The notes: generated by a model from the letters alone, not told the origin. DNA of 61,430 bases from Polyangia bacterium (GCA_030426145.1 JAUHZF010000010.1:1-61430), one strand, 5' to 3'; positions 9,084 to 17,864 are shown, counted from the stretch's first letter. Made by a program: numbers and translations.

Positions 9084-10397
9084 TCAGTCGTAGTACTCGT
9101 GGCCGAGGTGGCTGATGGTCTCGTCGCCCATCATCCACCGAAGGGTGTTCTTCAGCTTGGTGTGCTGGATGAACAGGTCGTGCTCCGGGTAGAGCTCGGG
9201 GGCGTGCATGGGGCTCTTGAAGTAGAAGCTGAGCCACTCCTGGATGCCGCTGAAACCGGCTCGCTGGGCCAGGTCCATGAACAGCGCGAGATCGAGCACG
9301 ATGGGGGCGGCGAGGATGGAGTCGCGGCAGAGGAAGTCGACCTTGATCTGCATCGGGTATCCGAGCCAACCGAAGATGTCGATGTTGTCCCAGCCCTCCT
9401 TCGCGTCTCCGCGCGGGGGGTAATAGTTGATACGGACCTTGTGGTAGAGCTCGCCGTAGAGCTGCGGGTACGTCTTCGGTTGGAAGATGTGGTCGAGGGC
9501 GCCGAGCTTGCTGACTTCTTTGGTCTTGAAGGAGGCGGGGTCGTCGAGGACCTCTCCGTCGCGGTTGCCCAGGATGTTGGTCGAGAACCAGCCCTGAACA
9601 CCCAGCATGCGTGCTTTGAACCCCGGGGCGAGAATGGTCTTCATCAGGGTCTGGCCCGTCTTGAAGTCGCTACCGCAGAGCGGCACGCCCTTCTGCTTGG
9701 CGAGCGCCATGGCAGCGGGGAACTCGATCGAGAGGTTCGGCGAACCATTGGCGTAGGGCACGCCCTCCTGGATGCAGGCCCAGCCGTAGAGCTGTGAGTT
9801 GCTGATCCCGGGGTCGTTCGCTTGCAAGCCCTTCTCGAAGGCTTCGATCGACTGGTGAACCTCCGTCGGCTCGACGTAGATCTCCGTCGATCCACACCAC
9901 ACGGCCACGACGCGCTCGAGGCCATTGTCCTTCTTGAAGTTGCGAATGTCCTCGCGAAGCTGCTCGACGAGCTCGGCCTTGTTCTTGGCTTCTTTGACGT
10001 GGGTGCCATTGAGGCGCTTTACGTACTCGGGGTTGAAGGCGCCCTTCATGGCCTTCACCTGGCTCAGCTCGTCCTTGATGGGGTCGAGGTGACGGGACTC
10101 GAGCACCTCGGCGTGCGCGGCCGACTCGTAGGCGTTCTCGGGGAAGATGTCCCATCCGCCGAAGACCAGCTGGTCGAGGCTGGCGAGCGGGAGGTAGTCC
10201 TTGAGGTAGGGCGTATTGTTGTCGGTGCGCTTGCCCAGCCGAATGGTGGCGCATTGGGTCAGCGAGCCAATGGGCTCGGCGAGACCTCGGCGAGCGAGCA
10301 TGACGCCCGCGATGGTGGTGGTGGCTACGGCCCCGAGGCCCGGCATGAGGACGCCGAGCTTGTCGGTCGCGCGCGGAATGGATGTGGGTTGTTTCAT
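9084..10397 (-). CDS. ino1: myo-Inositol-1-phosphate synthase
   Basis: NAD-dependent cyclase converting glucose 6-phosphate to 1D-myo-inositol 3-phosphate (also numbered 1-phosphate), 437 residues. The N-terminal Rossmann motif is VLMPGLGAVATTTIAG (about 16-32). The signature LCGSDFKTGQT, the GWFSTNILGNRDG loop and the conserved KVDFLCRDSILAAP segment (sugar-phosphate pocket) are all present. The ribosome site GGAG lies 7 bases before the ATG. The product is the precursor of inositol lipids. Flanking genes encode a CDP-alcohol phosphatidyltransferase, a PgpA-type phosphatase and a PAP2-type transferase, which together form a coherent route from glucose 6-phosphate to inositol phospholipid or phosphoinositol sphingolipid. 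Confidence 0.95.
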   Translation of the reverse strand: MKQPTSIPRATDKLGVLMPGLGAVATTTIAGVMLARRGLAEPIGSLTQCATIRLGKRTDNNTPYLKDYLPLASLDQLVFGGWDIFPENAYESAAHAEVLESRHLDPIKDELSQVKAMKGAFNPEYVKRLNGTHVKEAKNKAELVEQLREDIRNFKKDNGLERVVAVWCGSTEIYVEPTEVHQSIEAFEKGLQANDPGISNSQLYGWACIQEGVPYANGSPNLSIEFPAAMALAKQKGVPLCGSDFKTGQTLMKTILAPGFKARMLGVQGWFSTNILGNRDGEVLDDPASFKTKEVSKLGALDHIFQPKTYPQLYGELYHKVRINYYPPRGDAKEGWDNIDIFGWLGYPMQIKVDFLCRDSILAAPIVLDLALFMDLAQRAGFSGIQEWLSFYFKSPMHAPELYPEHDLFIQHTKLKNTLRWMMGDETISHLGHEYYD

Positions 10398-10439
10398 GGT
10401 GTCTCCATAGGACGCTGGTGGTTGGCGCTGCTCGAGTCG

Positions 10440-12080
10440 CTAGCTCCACCAGCCGAAGTTGGTACCGGCCCATCGAAAGCCGAGAAGCACGGTGCCGGCC
10501 ATCAGGCCGGCGATGACGTCGTCGCCGATGACGCCCCAGGCACCGGGCGCACGTCGTTCGGCCCACCGCACGGGGCCGGGTTTGGTGATGTCGAAGAGCC
10601 GAAAGAGACCGAAGGCGGCCCAGCCCCACAAGAGCCCGAAAGGCACCATCACCATGGCGAGTAGGCAGCCCACAAGCTCGTCGAGTACGACCTCGCTGGG
10701 GTCGTGCCGGCCGGTTCGCTCGAGATACCGCGTGGTGATGGGGATGGACAGGGCGGTGAGCACGACCGCGACCACGATCGAGGGGACCACGCCCCAGGAC
10801 TGCAGGCCGAAGCCGATGGGCACGGCCACCAATGCCCCGAGCGTTCCAGGACCGACGGGGGCGTCACCAGCAAGCCCCACGGTGACGGCGAGGCGAGGCA
10901 GGAGTCCGCCCTTGTCGCCGGAGTTTCGCGCGCTCTCGAACATGGCGGCGAGGGCTGGCATCGCAGCGAGGGTCACGAAGGCGTGCGCGACGAGCCCCAT
11001 CTGCAGCAGCGTGCCTTGCGCGCCGAGCGGCGTGGCGATGGTCACGGCGTAGAGCGCGACGGCGACCGTCCACGACGCCTGAGAGACCACGCTGCCCCGA
11101 CGGCGCAAGGTCATCAGGTGGTCGTCGCCATGACGATGGGCGAGATGGCCACCGTGCGCGAAAGAGAGTCCGAAGAGGAGGAGAAGGCCGATGCCCTGCT
11201 CGGGAACCAGGAGCTCGTCGAGCGCCGCGAGCGCACCCGTGGTGAGCCCCACCGTGAAGAAGCCGGCGAGGGCAGCGCTGATGGCGACCACGGGGCCGCG
11301 GAGCATGCCGAGCACGACGAGGGCCGTTCCGCCGCCGATGGCCAGATCGAGCCACGACAGGTCGAGGGTGACGAGTGAGCCCTCGGTGTGGGGCCAGAGC
11401 GCGATGAGAAACAGCACCGCCGCCCAACCCAGCGTGGGGGCCCAGCGGAGGATGCGTCGCGGCCAGCGCTCTTCGAGCATGGGCTCGGGCGCCCAGTCGG
11501 CGCGGGTGATGCCGAGCAGGGCCGGGAGAAGGGTGATCTGCGCCAAGGTCTGCGTCGCCAAGGCTGCGGCTGCGATGGCGAGCGTCGCCGACCTTTGTGT
11601 GAGGGCGAAAGCGGCAAGACCAAAGGCCATGGCGACGCCAGCCGGGATGACCGTGCGGACCTCGCCTCGGAAGCTCTCCAGCACGGACGAACGTTCAGGT
11701 GAGCGCACGACCGGGAGCACGCGGAACCCCTGGTCGATGCCCAGCGCGAAGAGCATCAGACTCGACTCGAGCGGTAGGCTGTCGGCGAAGCCGAGGCCAA
11801 CGATGGCGCCGACGAGGCTCGGTACGACGAGCAGCGCTGCGACGGCCCTGTCGAAGACCCTCACCGCGTAGTAGCCGCACAAAGCCGCGGCGATGAGCAG
11901 ACCCCACGGCAGCTCCACCGGCTCGAGGACCCGCTGCGCGATCACCGCGCCGAGCACCGAGGCCGACAGGCCGATCACGGCCTTGGGGTGCCGATGCGAC
12001 CAGAGCGCCATGGCGGCGACGAGCTGCTCGGTTCGACGGGCGCGCGGCCCGTCGGTCGAGGATGGCGACCGGGGAGCCAT
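10440..12080 (-). CDS. RND-like membrane module fused to PgpA phosphatase
   Basis: Fusion protein of 546 residues. About residues 30-380 form two hydrophobic blocks with RND/MMPL-like features (FALGIDQGFRVLPVVRSPE in the first, LLFGLSFAHGGHLAHRHGD in the second) but with no large periplasmic loops. Residues about 390-546 are a phosphatidylglycerophosphatase A domain: GDAPVGPGTLGAL, DPSEVVLDELVGC, FRLFDITKPGPV and GVIGDDVIAG, with the acidic and Lys residues of the PgpA active site. PgpA removes the phosphate from phosphatidylglycerophosphate; beside ino1 and a CDP-alcohol transferase it may instead act on phosphatidylinositol phosphate (inference). A later Met at 12011 is a possible start. 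Confidence 0.82.
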   Translation of the reverse strand: MAPRSPSSTDGPRARRTEQLVAAMALWSHRHPKAVIGLSASVLGAVIAQRVLEPVELPWGLLIAAALCGYYAVRVFDRAVAALLVVPSLVGAIVGLGFADSLPLESSLMLFALGIDQGFRVLPVVRSPERSSVLESFRGEVRTVIPAGVAMAFGLAAFALTQRSATLAIAAAALATQTLAQITLLPALLGITRADWAPEPMLEERWPRRILRWAPTLGWAAVLFLIALWPHTEGSLVTLDLSWLDLAIGGGTALVVLGMLRGPVVAISAALAGFFTVGLTTGALAALDELLVPEQGIGLLLLFGLSFAHGGHLAHRHGDDHLMTLRRRGSVVSQASWTVAVALYAVTIATPLGAQGTLLQMGLVAHAFVTLAAMPALAAMFESARNSGDKGGLLPRLAVTVGLAGDAPVGPGTLGALVAVPIGFGLQSWGVVPSIVVAVVLTALSIPITTRYLERTGRHDPSEVVLDELVGCLLAMVMVPFGLLWGWAAFGLFRLFDITKPGPVRWAERRAPGAWGVIGDDVIAGLMAGTVLLGFRWAGTNFGWWS

Positions 12081-12086
12081 CGGTCG

Positions 12087-13292
12087 TCAGCTCGGGACGC
12101 CGCTCGTGACGTGGCCTTTTTCGTCGGGAAGCTCGGGCCGATCTTTCCCTTGGGGCCCGTACACGTAGTCGCGTTGAAGCGGGAAGTTCCAGCAGAGGAA
12201 GACCACGGCGCGCACCAGCACCCAGCCGATGCGGTAGTCGGTGAGGGGCAGGGTGAGGACCAGGGCCACGCCCGCGCTGTTGAGCAGGGCGCTGGTGACG
12301 CTCACGATGGTGTAGCGAATGGCCTGGAGCGTGGGGGCGTCATTGGACGCGAAGGTCCAGACTCGGTTGAGGGAGAAGTTGATCACCCCGCCGAGGAGGC
12401 AGCCCAAGGCGGTGGCTTGGGCATGGGTGACGAGCTCCGCGTTGACCAGCAGGCTCATCAGCCCGAAGTCGGCCGCGGTGGCGATGAAGGCGCTAATGGT
12501 CGCCGGCACCACGCGGCTCCATCCTTCGCGCTCGGTCTGGGTTTCAGCGAAGGCGCGCACCACGTGGGCGAGTCGGCGAAGCGCCGTGATCTGTGTCATC
12601 ACGGCTACGAGCGCGATGACGGGCACGACGATGGTGTTGGCTGCGATGCGCCCATTGGTGACGAAGGCGACGGCAGGGCCAATGGCGAGGCTCGAGCCGA
12701 TGATGACCACACGCTCCGGGCGCTGCATGATGCCGACCTTCACGTCGACACCGAGGCCTTCGCCCCGTGCGCGCACGTAGGAGACCAACAGACTCCCGAC
12801 GAGGGCGACGATGGCCAGGACCATGGTCCATTCGGCCCGCAGGTACCACGCGAGACCCGCGAGGACCGCGGCGTCGGCGTAGCGATCGAGTACCGAGTCG
12901 AGCGCTGCGCCCCGCGGCCCGGCCGTGCCGGACTCGCGGGCGATGCGCCCGTCGAGCACATCGCCCATGCCGGCCCCGAGGTAGAGCCACCCGCCCGTGG
13001 CGAGGTCGCCTCCGGCCACCGCCACACCCGAGGCGACCGCGAGCAGCGTGGAGAGGGTCGTGATGCCGTTGGCCGGTATGCCCGACCATTTCACGAGGGC
13101 CCAGATGGGCTGGATGGCCCACATGAAGAACTGGCGCAGCAACATGGGCAACATGAGGCTGTCGCCGCGCTCGAGCGTCTCCTTGTCGCGATAGCGGTCG
13201 CTGATGACGTTGTGGATCACCAGCATCAAGGCTGCCGCGCCGAGGTAGACGGCGAGGATGACGAAGGGGAGAAGGGGGCCGAGGTCAGGCAT
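12087..13292 (-). CDS. CDP-alcohol phosphatidyltransferase fused to GtrA domain
   Basis: Membrane enzyme of 401 residues. The complete catalytic signature of CDP-alcohol phosphatidyltransferases, DxxDGxxARx8GxxxDxxxD, spans residues 111-136 (DVLDGRIAR, then GAALDSVLD) within about six membrane segments. Residues about 262-380 are a GtrA domain: ADFGLMSLLV, INFSLNRVWTF and NFPLQRDYVY. GtrA proteins are small four-helix membrane proteins linked to flipping polyprenyl-phosphate sugars. The start at 13292 overlaps the PAP2 gene by 8 bases; earlier in-frame sequence is Ser/Pro-rich shadow of the PAP2 gene. With ino1 nearby, the likely acceptor is inositol or inositol phosphate and the likely donor CDP-diacylglycerol. 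Confidence 0.85.
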   Translation of the reverse strand: MPDLGPLLPFVILAVYLGAAALMLVIHNVISDRYRDKETLERGDSLMLPMLLRQFFMWAIQPIWALVKWSGIPANGITTLSTLLAVASGVAVAGGDLATGGWLYLGAGMGDVLDGRIARESGTAGPRGAALDSVLDRYADAAVLAGLAWYLRAEWTMVLAIVALVGSLLVSYVRARGEGLGVDVKVGIMQRPERVVIIGSSLAIGPAVAFVTNGRIAANTIVVPVIALVAVMTQITALRRLAHVVRAFAETQTEREGWSRVVPATISAFIATAADFGLMSLLVNAELVTHAQATALGCLLGGVINFSLNRVWTFASNDAPTLQAIRYTIVSVTSALLNSAGVALVLTLPLTDYRIGWVLVRAVVFLCWNFPLQRDYVYGPQGKDRPELPDEKGHVTSGVPS

Positions 13293-14223
13293 CGGCGAGC
13301 TCCAGGTTGCGGCGGCGCTCGAGCGCTCGCATGACGCCCCGCGCGACCAACCAGCCCAGGAGGGCGCAGGCGAAGCCGGCGACGACGTCGAGGATGTAGT
13401 GGTGCTGCAGGTAAACGGCGGAGAAGCCGACCAGCAGCGTGAACAGGGCGGTGGGGACCCACGCCTTCTTGCGCATCGTGTAGAGGGCGAGCGCGGTCGA
13501 GGCGGGGTAAGCCGTATGAAGCGAAGGCATCGCGCCAAAGACGTTGGCGCTGCGCTTGTAGAACTCGGTGAAGTAGTCGACGCCGACGAGCTGGTCGAAG
13601 CGCACGGCCCCGGCCGCGTTGGGGATGGCCTCGAGGTTGGCCGGGCCTAGCCCGTAGATCTGAACGTACCAGGGTGGAGCGGCCGGGTAGGTGAGGTAGA
13701 CCACGATGCCCAGCAGGTTGGTGGCGAGGAAGGCCAGGCCCACCAAGAGCATCGCGCGCCTGTCGATCCAGAACAGCGCGATGGCCGAGCCCATCGGCAC
13801 GTAGAGGTAGACGATGTAGGCAACGCCGGTGATGAAGTCGAGCGGCGCGTAGGTGTGCGACTCGAACCAGTGCGCCGGGATCATCCCATTGATGCCGAAG
13901 AGCGCGAGCTCCGCCCCGTAGAGGTCGCCGACGTGGATCTCACCGCGCAGCGAGACGAGCAGCCTCACGTAGTCGTAGGTGATCCCGGTGAAGATGACGG
14001 GGGAGAAGAGCGCGAGGAACTTGAGCCACTTTCCGCCCTTCAGGATGACCGCGAGGGTGAGCCCCGCCAAGACGCCGTGCTCGCCCCGGAACCCCATCGT
14101 CCAGTGCGTGATCCCGACGTAGAAGGCGAGGGCGACCAGCGCGGCCGCCTGGATGCGTCGCTCACCGGTCGGCGGAGAGGGGGCCTCCGCGACGAGAGCA
14201 TCCGATCCGGCGTCAGCGTTCAT
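13285..14223 (-). CDS. PAP2-family protein, inositol-phosphorylceramide-synthase-like
   Basis: Polytopic membrane protein of 312 residues. PAP2/IPC-synthase motifs are clear: FGAMPSLHTAYPAS (residues 229-242, His236) and YLQHHYILDVVAG (271-283, His275 and Asp279), which resemble the D3 and D4 motifs of fungal Aur1 and related inositol-phosphorylceramide synthases (HHYxxDxxxG). These residues form the His-His-Asp triad that transfers a phospho-head-group to an alcohol. The start at 14223 is preferred over 14343 because the extra 40 residues lack membrane character and would span an operator-like palindrome at 14250-14266. First gene of the inositol-lipid operon. The acceptor (ceramide or other) is inferred. 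Confidence 0.82.
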   Translation of the reverse strand: MNADAGSDALVAEAPSPPTGERRIQAAALVALAFYVGITHWTMGFRGEHGVLAGLTLAVILKGGKWLKFLALFSPVIFTGITYDYVRLLVSLRGEIHVGDLYGAELALFGINGMIPAHWFESHTYAPLDFITGVAYIVYLYVPMGSAIALFWIDRRAMLLVGLAFLATNLLGIVVYLTYPAAPPWYVQIYGLGPANLEAIPNAAGAVRFDQLVGVDYFTEFYKRSANVFGAMPSLHTAYPASTALALYTMRKKAWVPTALFTLLVGFSAVYLQHHYILDVVAGFACALLGWLVARGVMRALERRRNLELADA

Positions 14224-14249
14224 CCAAGAAATTCCGAGGTTTAGCGAAA

Positions 14250-14266
14250 ACTGACCCGCGGTCAGT
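14250..14266. promoter_or_regulatory. 17-bp perfect palindrome, putative operator
   Basis: ACTGACCCGCGGTCAGT has perfect 7-bp arms around a CGC centre. It lies 27 bases upstream of the PAP2 gene that heads the inositol-lipid operon, in the divergent gap with the SGNH lipoprotein gene. Arms of ACTGACC/GGTCAGT are the shape of sites bound by homodimeric helix-turn-helix repressors such as TetR-family lipid regulators. No such regulator gene lies beside it, so the binding protein is unknown. Confidence 0.55.
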
Positions 14267-14508
14267 GCAGTCTCGTACGCAGGCTTAATATCTACACGCG
14301 CGAAGCGCCACTCATTGGTCACCTCTTTTCCGCGTGTCGTCACCTCCCTTACACACTCCGTAACAATCGGCCACTCCCTGATGTGGGCAAATCGCGCCAG
14401 ATTTGGCCCCGATCGCGCCTGCCTTAGCGCAAGAGTTTCGCCCAGATGGACCGCTCGTCTTGGTTTCGAGCCCCCAGAGGATCCGATAGGCTCCGTGCCG
14501 TGGGGGGC

Positions 14509-15333
14509 GTGAAGTGGCTGGCGGCGCTGACGATGGGGTGCGCCTGGGGATGCGCTGCCGCGCCGGTGGGGCGGTTACCAGCTCCCCCCGTGGTGCCGTC
14601 GCGCATGGTCTCGCCCGGTGAGCCCCCGGCATCACACCAGCCGTCAGAGAGCCCGTCTGTGGAGGTCTATGACGACCTGCCGACGCCGCCGTCGCCCGGA
14701 GACGAGCTCTACGATGCGGTGGTCACCGCCGAGCATCCGCCTCCGCCGCTGCCTCGCGGCACCACCGTGCTCACGGTGGGCGACTCGATGGCGCAGGCGC
14801 TCGGCGTGTCGCTCGGGCGCCGCCTCAAGCAACGAGGTCTCCGCCACTTCATGGCCGCCAAGGCCGGCACGCGGCTGGCGGACTTCGCCGGGCCACGGAT
14901 GGCGCTGTGGCAGGACCTCGCCTTCCACGACCCCGACTTGGTCATCATCTCGCTCGGCGGGAACGAGGTGACCCTCTCTCAGCCGGAGCACCGGGTATGG
15001 GCCATCGAGAAGCTGCTGGAGCTCGTCGGCGATCGACCTTGTGTCTGGGTCGCCACGCCCTTGTGGCCCGGTTTCGAGGACGCGGGGATCCTCGAGGTGA
15101 TCCGCACCCACGTCGGGCAGTGTGAATACGTCGACACCAACGCGCTCATCCCGCACATGGAGCGCACCAACGACCGCATCCACCCCACCTGGCCCGAGCG
15201 CGAGAGGTGGGCCGACCTCATGGTGCGGTGGCTCCTGCACAATCGCCGGCCAGACGGAGCGAGACCTTGGACCTTCCGCGAGCCGAGCGGCGATCCTCCG
15301 CCCGGCTCCGAGGCGTGGCTCGAGGTCCGCTGA
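14509..15333 (+). CDS. SGNH/GDSL-hydrolase lipoprotein
   Basis: Predicted lipoprotein esterase of 274 residues. A GTG start at 14509 gives a compact signal peptide ending in the lipobox-like CAWGC; an ATG 63 bases upstream is possible but adds a polar Arg-rich leader. After a Pro-rich linker, the SGNH blocks appear: VLTVGDSMAQAL (catalytic Ser), a Gly-containing block near KAGTRLADF, LGGNEVT (block III Asn) and DRIHPT (Asp-His pair). It could deacylate a cell-wall or capsule component. It is transcribed away from the inositol-lipid operon and ends 3 bases from the convergent cyclophilin gene. Confidence 0.78.
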   Translation: MKWLAALTMGCAWGCAAAPVGRLPAPPVVPSRMVSPGEPPASHQPSESPSVEVYDDLPTPPSPGDELYDAVVTAEHPPPPLPRGTTVLTVGDSMAQALGVSLGRRLKQRGLRHFMAAKAGTRLADFAGPRMALWQDLAFHDPDLVIISLGGNEVTLSQPEHRVWAIEKLLELVGDRPCVWVATPLWPGFEDAGILEVIRTHVGQCEYVDTNALIPHMERTNDRIHPTWPERERWADLMVRWLLHNRRPDGARPWTFREPSGDPPPGSEAWLEVR

Positions 15334-15336
15334 CCG

Positions 15337-15996
15337 CTACTCGCGGGTGATGGAGGTCACCACGACCTCTTGCACCGGGACATCTTCGAACTGGCCCTGG
15401 GTGCCGGTCATCACGGCAGAGATGGCGTCGAGCGCCGCGTTTCCTTCGATCATGTGCCCGAAGGCCGCGTACTGCCCGTCGAGGCTGGACGCCCCCGTCG
15501 GGCTGTTGACGACGAAGAACTGCGTGGTGGCGCTGTTGGGGTCGTTGGTGCGGGCCATCGAGATGGCGCCGTAGTCGTGCAGCACCTCAGCGCTCGTCTC
15601 GAGCTGAATGGCGGGCCGCGTCGCTGGCTTGCTCGTGAGACCCGAGGTGAATCCCCCGCCTTGGATCACGAAGTCGGGGATGACGCGATGGATGATGGTG
15701 TTGCTGTAGAAGCCGTCGTCGACGTAGGCGAGAAAGTTCGACGTGGTGATGGGCATGAGGTCGGGTTCGAGCTCGATGACCATGTCGCCCATCGAGGTGG
15801 AGATCCGCACCCGTGGCTTGGAAGTGGCGCCGCCGCTTCCCCCGGTGCCAGCCATGCCGCCGGTGCCTGTGCCCCCGGCGCCGGTCGACGACGACGAGGC
15901 GGTGTTGCCACCGCTTCCGCCGTCGTCGTCAGCCGGGACCTCGTCGTCCGTGCAACCGACGACCAACACCAACAAGCCGAGGAACCACCACTTCAT
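15337..15996 (-). CDS. Cyclophilin-type peptidyl-prolyl isomerase lipoprotein
   Basis: Envelope prolyl isomerase of 219 residues. The signal peptide ends at a lipobox (VLVVGC, Cys15), followed by an acidic stretch and a Gly/Ser/Thr linker to about residue 60. The cyclophilin domain follows: GDMVIELEPDLMPITTSNFLAYV, the active-site FYSNTIIHRVIPDFVIQGG and NSATTQFFVV, with the catalytic Arg of HRVIPDF retained. It is shorter than cytosolic cyclophilins, as usual for bacterial secreted forms. It probably helps fold exported proteins at the membrane surface. It appears to be a single-gene unit. Confidence 0.92.
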   Translation of the reverse strand: MKWWFLGLLVLVVGCTDDEVPADDDGGSGGNTASSSSTGAGGTGTGGMAGTGGSGGATSKPRVRISTSMGDMVIELEPDLMPITTSNFLAYVDDGFYSNTIIHRVIPDFVIQGGGFTSGLTSKPATRPAIQLETSAEVLHDYGAISMARTNDPNSATTQFFVVNSPTGASSLDGQYAAFGHMIEGNAALDAISAVMTGTQGQFEDVPVQEVVVTSITRE

Positions 15997-16031
15997 GGCC
16001 CGACTCTATCAGCAGTTGGTGTCGGTACGGC

Positions 16032-17864
16032 TCAAGAAGCCTGTGCCTGTTCAGGTGTGTTGATGGTGCCACCCTCGTACATGGCCTCGATCGCCTCGGC
16101 GTACTTCTCGTTCACCACGTTGCGTTTCACCTTCATGGTGGGCGTCAGTTCTCCGGACTCGACGGAGAACGGCGCCGGCAAGATGGTGAACTTCTTCACC
16201 GTCTGGTAGCGCGCGAGCTTGGGGTTGCACTTGTCGTTGATGAAGCCTTGCACGAAGGCTTCGACCTTCGGGCACTCGGCGACCTCCTCCATCGTGCTCG
16301 CGGGGGAGCCTGCCGCTTCCGCGAGGGCTTTGGGGGCTTCGGGGTCGAGGGCGAAGAGCGCGGTCAGGTAGGGCTGGCGGTCGCCGACCACCACCGCCTG
16401 GCCCACCCCGGGAAGGGCTGCGAGGTGCTGTTCGATCTCGGCCGGGGCCACGTTCTTGCCGCCTGCAGTGATGATGAGGTCTTTCTTGCGCCCCGTGATC
16501 TTGAGGTTGCCTTCGCCATCGAGCTCGCCGAGGTCGCCGGTGTGCATCCAGCCATCGGTGTAGAGCTCGGCGGTCTTCTCGGGGAGCTTGAAGTAGCCCT
16601 TCGTCATGCCCTTGCCGCGGAGCATGATCTCTCCGTCCTCGGCGATCTTCACCTCCACACCCTTGAGCGGTTTGCCGACGGTGCCGAAGATGGGGCGGCC
16701 GAGGTCCTGTCGTGTCGCCACGCCTGTGGTCTCGGTCATGCCGTAGCCCTCGTGGATGACGATGCCCATGGAGGCGAAGAAGTCGAGGGTCGAGCGTGCG
16801 ATCGGAGCCGCGCCGCTCACCGCTGCGATGAGGCGATCGAATCCGAGCGCTCCCTTGACCTTGTCGATGACGAGCTTGCGGGCTGCCGTGCGAGGCAGCG
16901 TGTTGACCTCCTGCCCAGTCTCGATGCCCTTCTCGAAGGCGGCGAGCTCGGTCTGCATGGCCCAGCTCGCGAGCTTGGCCTTGATGCCCGTCGCTTGGCC
17001 GAGCTTGGCGCGCATGGCGGCCTCGAACTTCTCCCACACCCGCGGCACGGCGAGGAAGATGGTGGGCCGCGCCTCGACGAGCACGTCCTTCACCTTCTTG
17101 AGGTCGGCACAGAAGTAGATCTGGCCATGCGCGCTGAGACCCAAGAAGTTGGTGAAGATCTGCTCCGCCACGTGACTGAGCGGCAGGTAGCTCACGAGCA
17201 CGCGCTCCGAATTGGCCACCAGCTCGGGGTAGTCGTCGAGGATGCCGCTGGCCACGGTGGCGATGCCCTCGTGGGTGAGCTCAGCGCCCTTGGGCAGACC
17301 GGTGGTGCCCGACGTGAAGATGAGGAGCGCGATGTCGGTCTTCTCGATGGCGTCGATCCGCTTCGTGACCTCAGCGTCCTCCTCGTCGCCGCCGAGCGCC
17401 TCGACTTCGGCGAAGCTGTGGACCCGCTCGTCGTCGTGGCTCACCTCGTCCATGGTGATGAAGACCTCGGCCTCCATCAGCCCCTGCTCGCGAATGGAGA
17501 GGTGCTTGTCGAGCAGCGCCGCGTCTTCGACGACGCAGATCTTCACGCCGGAGTGCTTGATGATGTAGCCGGTCTGCTCTTCGGTGCTGGTCGGGTAGAT
17601 CGGCGCCGGAATGCCGCCCGCAGCCACGATGCCCATCTGGGCGATGACCCACTCGGGACGATTGGAGCCGACGATCGACACGGGCTCTTTGGGCTCGTGG
17701 CCGAGCTTGATGAGGCCACGGGCAAAGGCCCGCATGCGCTCGTCGTACTGCTTCCAGCTGATGGCCTTCCAGCTGCTTCCGCGTTGGGACCACAGGGCCG
17801 GCTCTTCGGGACGCTCCTCTGCCCATTGGCTCACGTAGTGAACCAACGTCTTCGCTTCACTCAT
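16032..17864 (-). CDS. Long-chain acyl-CoA synthetase
   Basis: AMP-forming acyl-CoA ligase of 610 residues. The adenylation motifs are complete: P-loop LLIFTSGTTGLPKGAELTH, GYGMTETTGVATR, and DGWMHTGDLGELDGEGNLKITGRKKDLIITAGGKNV. The large size and C-terminal features match eukaryote-like long-chain (FadD15/FAA-type) ligases. The start at 17864 has AGGGGG as a ribosome site about 8 bases upstream; earlier in-frame sequence is not protein-like. It activates fatty acids for lipid synthesis or degradation, and could provide the acyl-CoA used by the serine palmitoyltransferase-like enzyme at 50187 (inference). Confidence 0.93.
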   Translation of the reverse strand: MSEAKTLVHYVSQWAEERPEEPALWSQRGSSWKAISWKQYDERMRAFARGLIKLGHEPKEPVSIVGSNRPEWVIAQMGIVAAGGIPAPIYPTSTEEQTGYIIKHSGVKICVVEDAALLDKHLSIREQGLMEAEVFITMDEVSHDDERVHSFAEVEALGGDEEDAEVTKRIDAIEKTDIALLIFTSGTTGLPKGAELTHEGIATVASGILDDYPELVANSERVLVSYLPLSHVAEQIFTNFLGLSAHGQIYFCADLKKVKDVLVEARPTIFLAVPRVWEKFEAAMRAKLGQATGIKAKLASWAMQTELAAFEKGIETGQEVNTLPRTAARKLVIDKVKGALGFDRLIAAVSGAAPIARSTLDFFASMGIVIHEGYGMTETTGVATRQDLGRPIFGTVGKPLKGVEVKIAEDGEIMLRGKGMTKGYFKLPEKTAELYTDGWMHTGDLGELDGEGNLKITGRKKDLIITAGGKNVAPAEIEQHLAALPGVGQAVVVGDRQPYLTALFALDPEAPKALAEAAGSPASTMEEVAECPKVEAFVQGFINDKCNPKLARYQTVKKFTILPAPFSVESGELTPTMKVKRNVVNEKYAEAIEAMYEGGTINTPEQAQAS

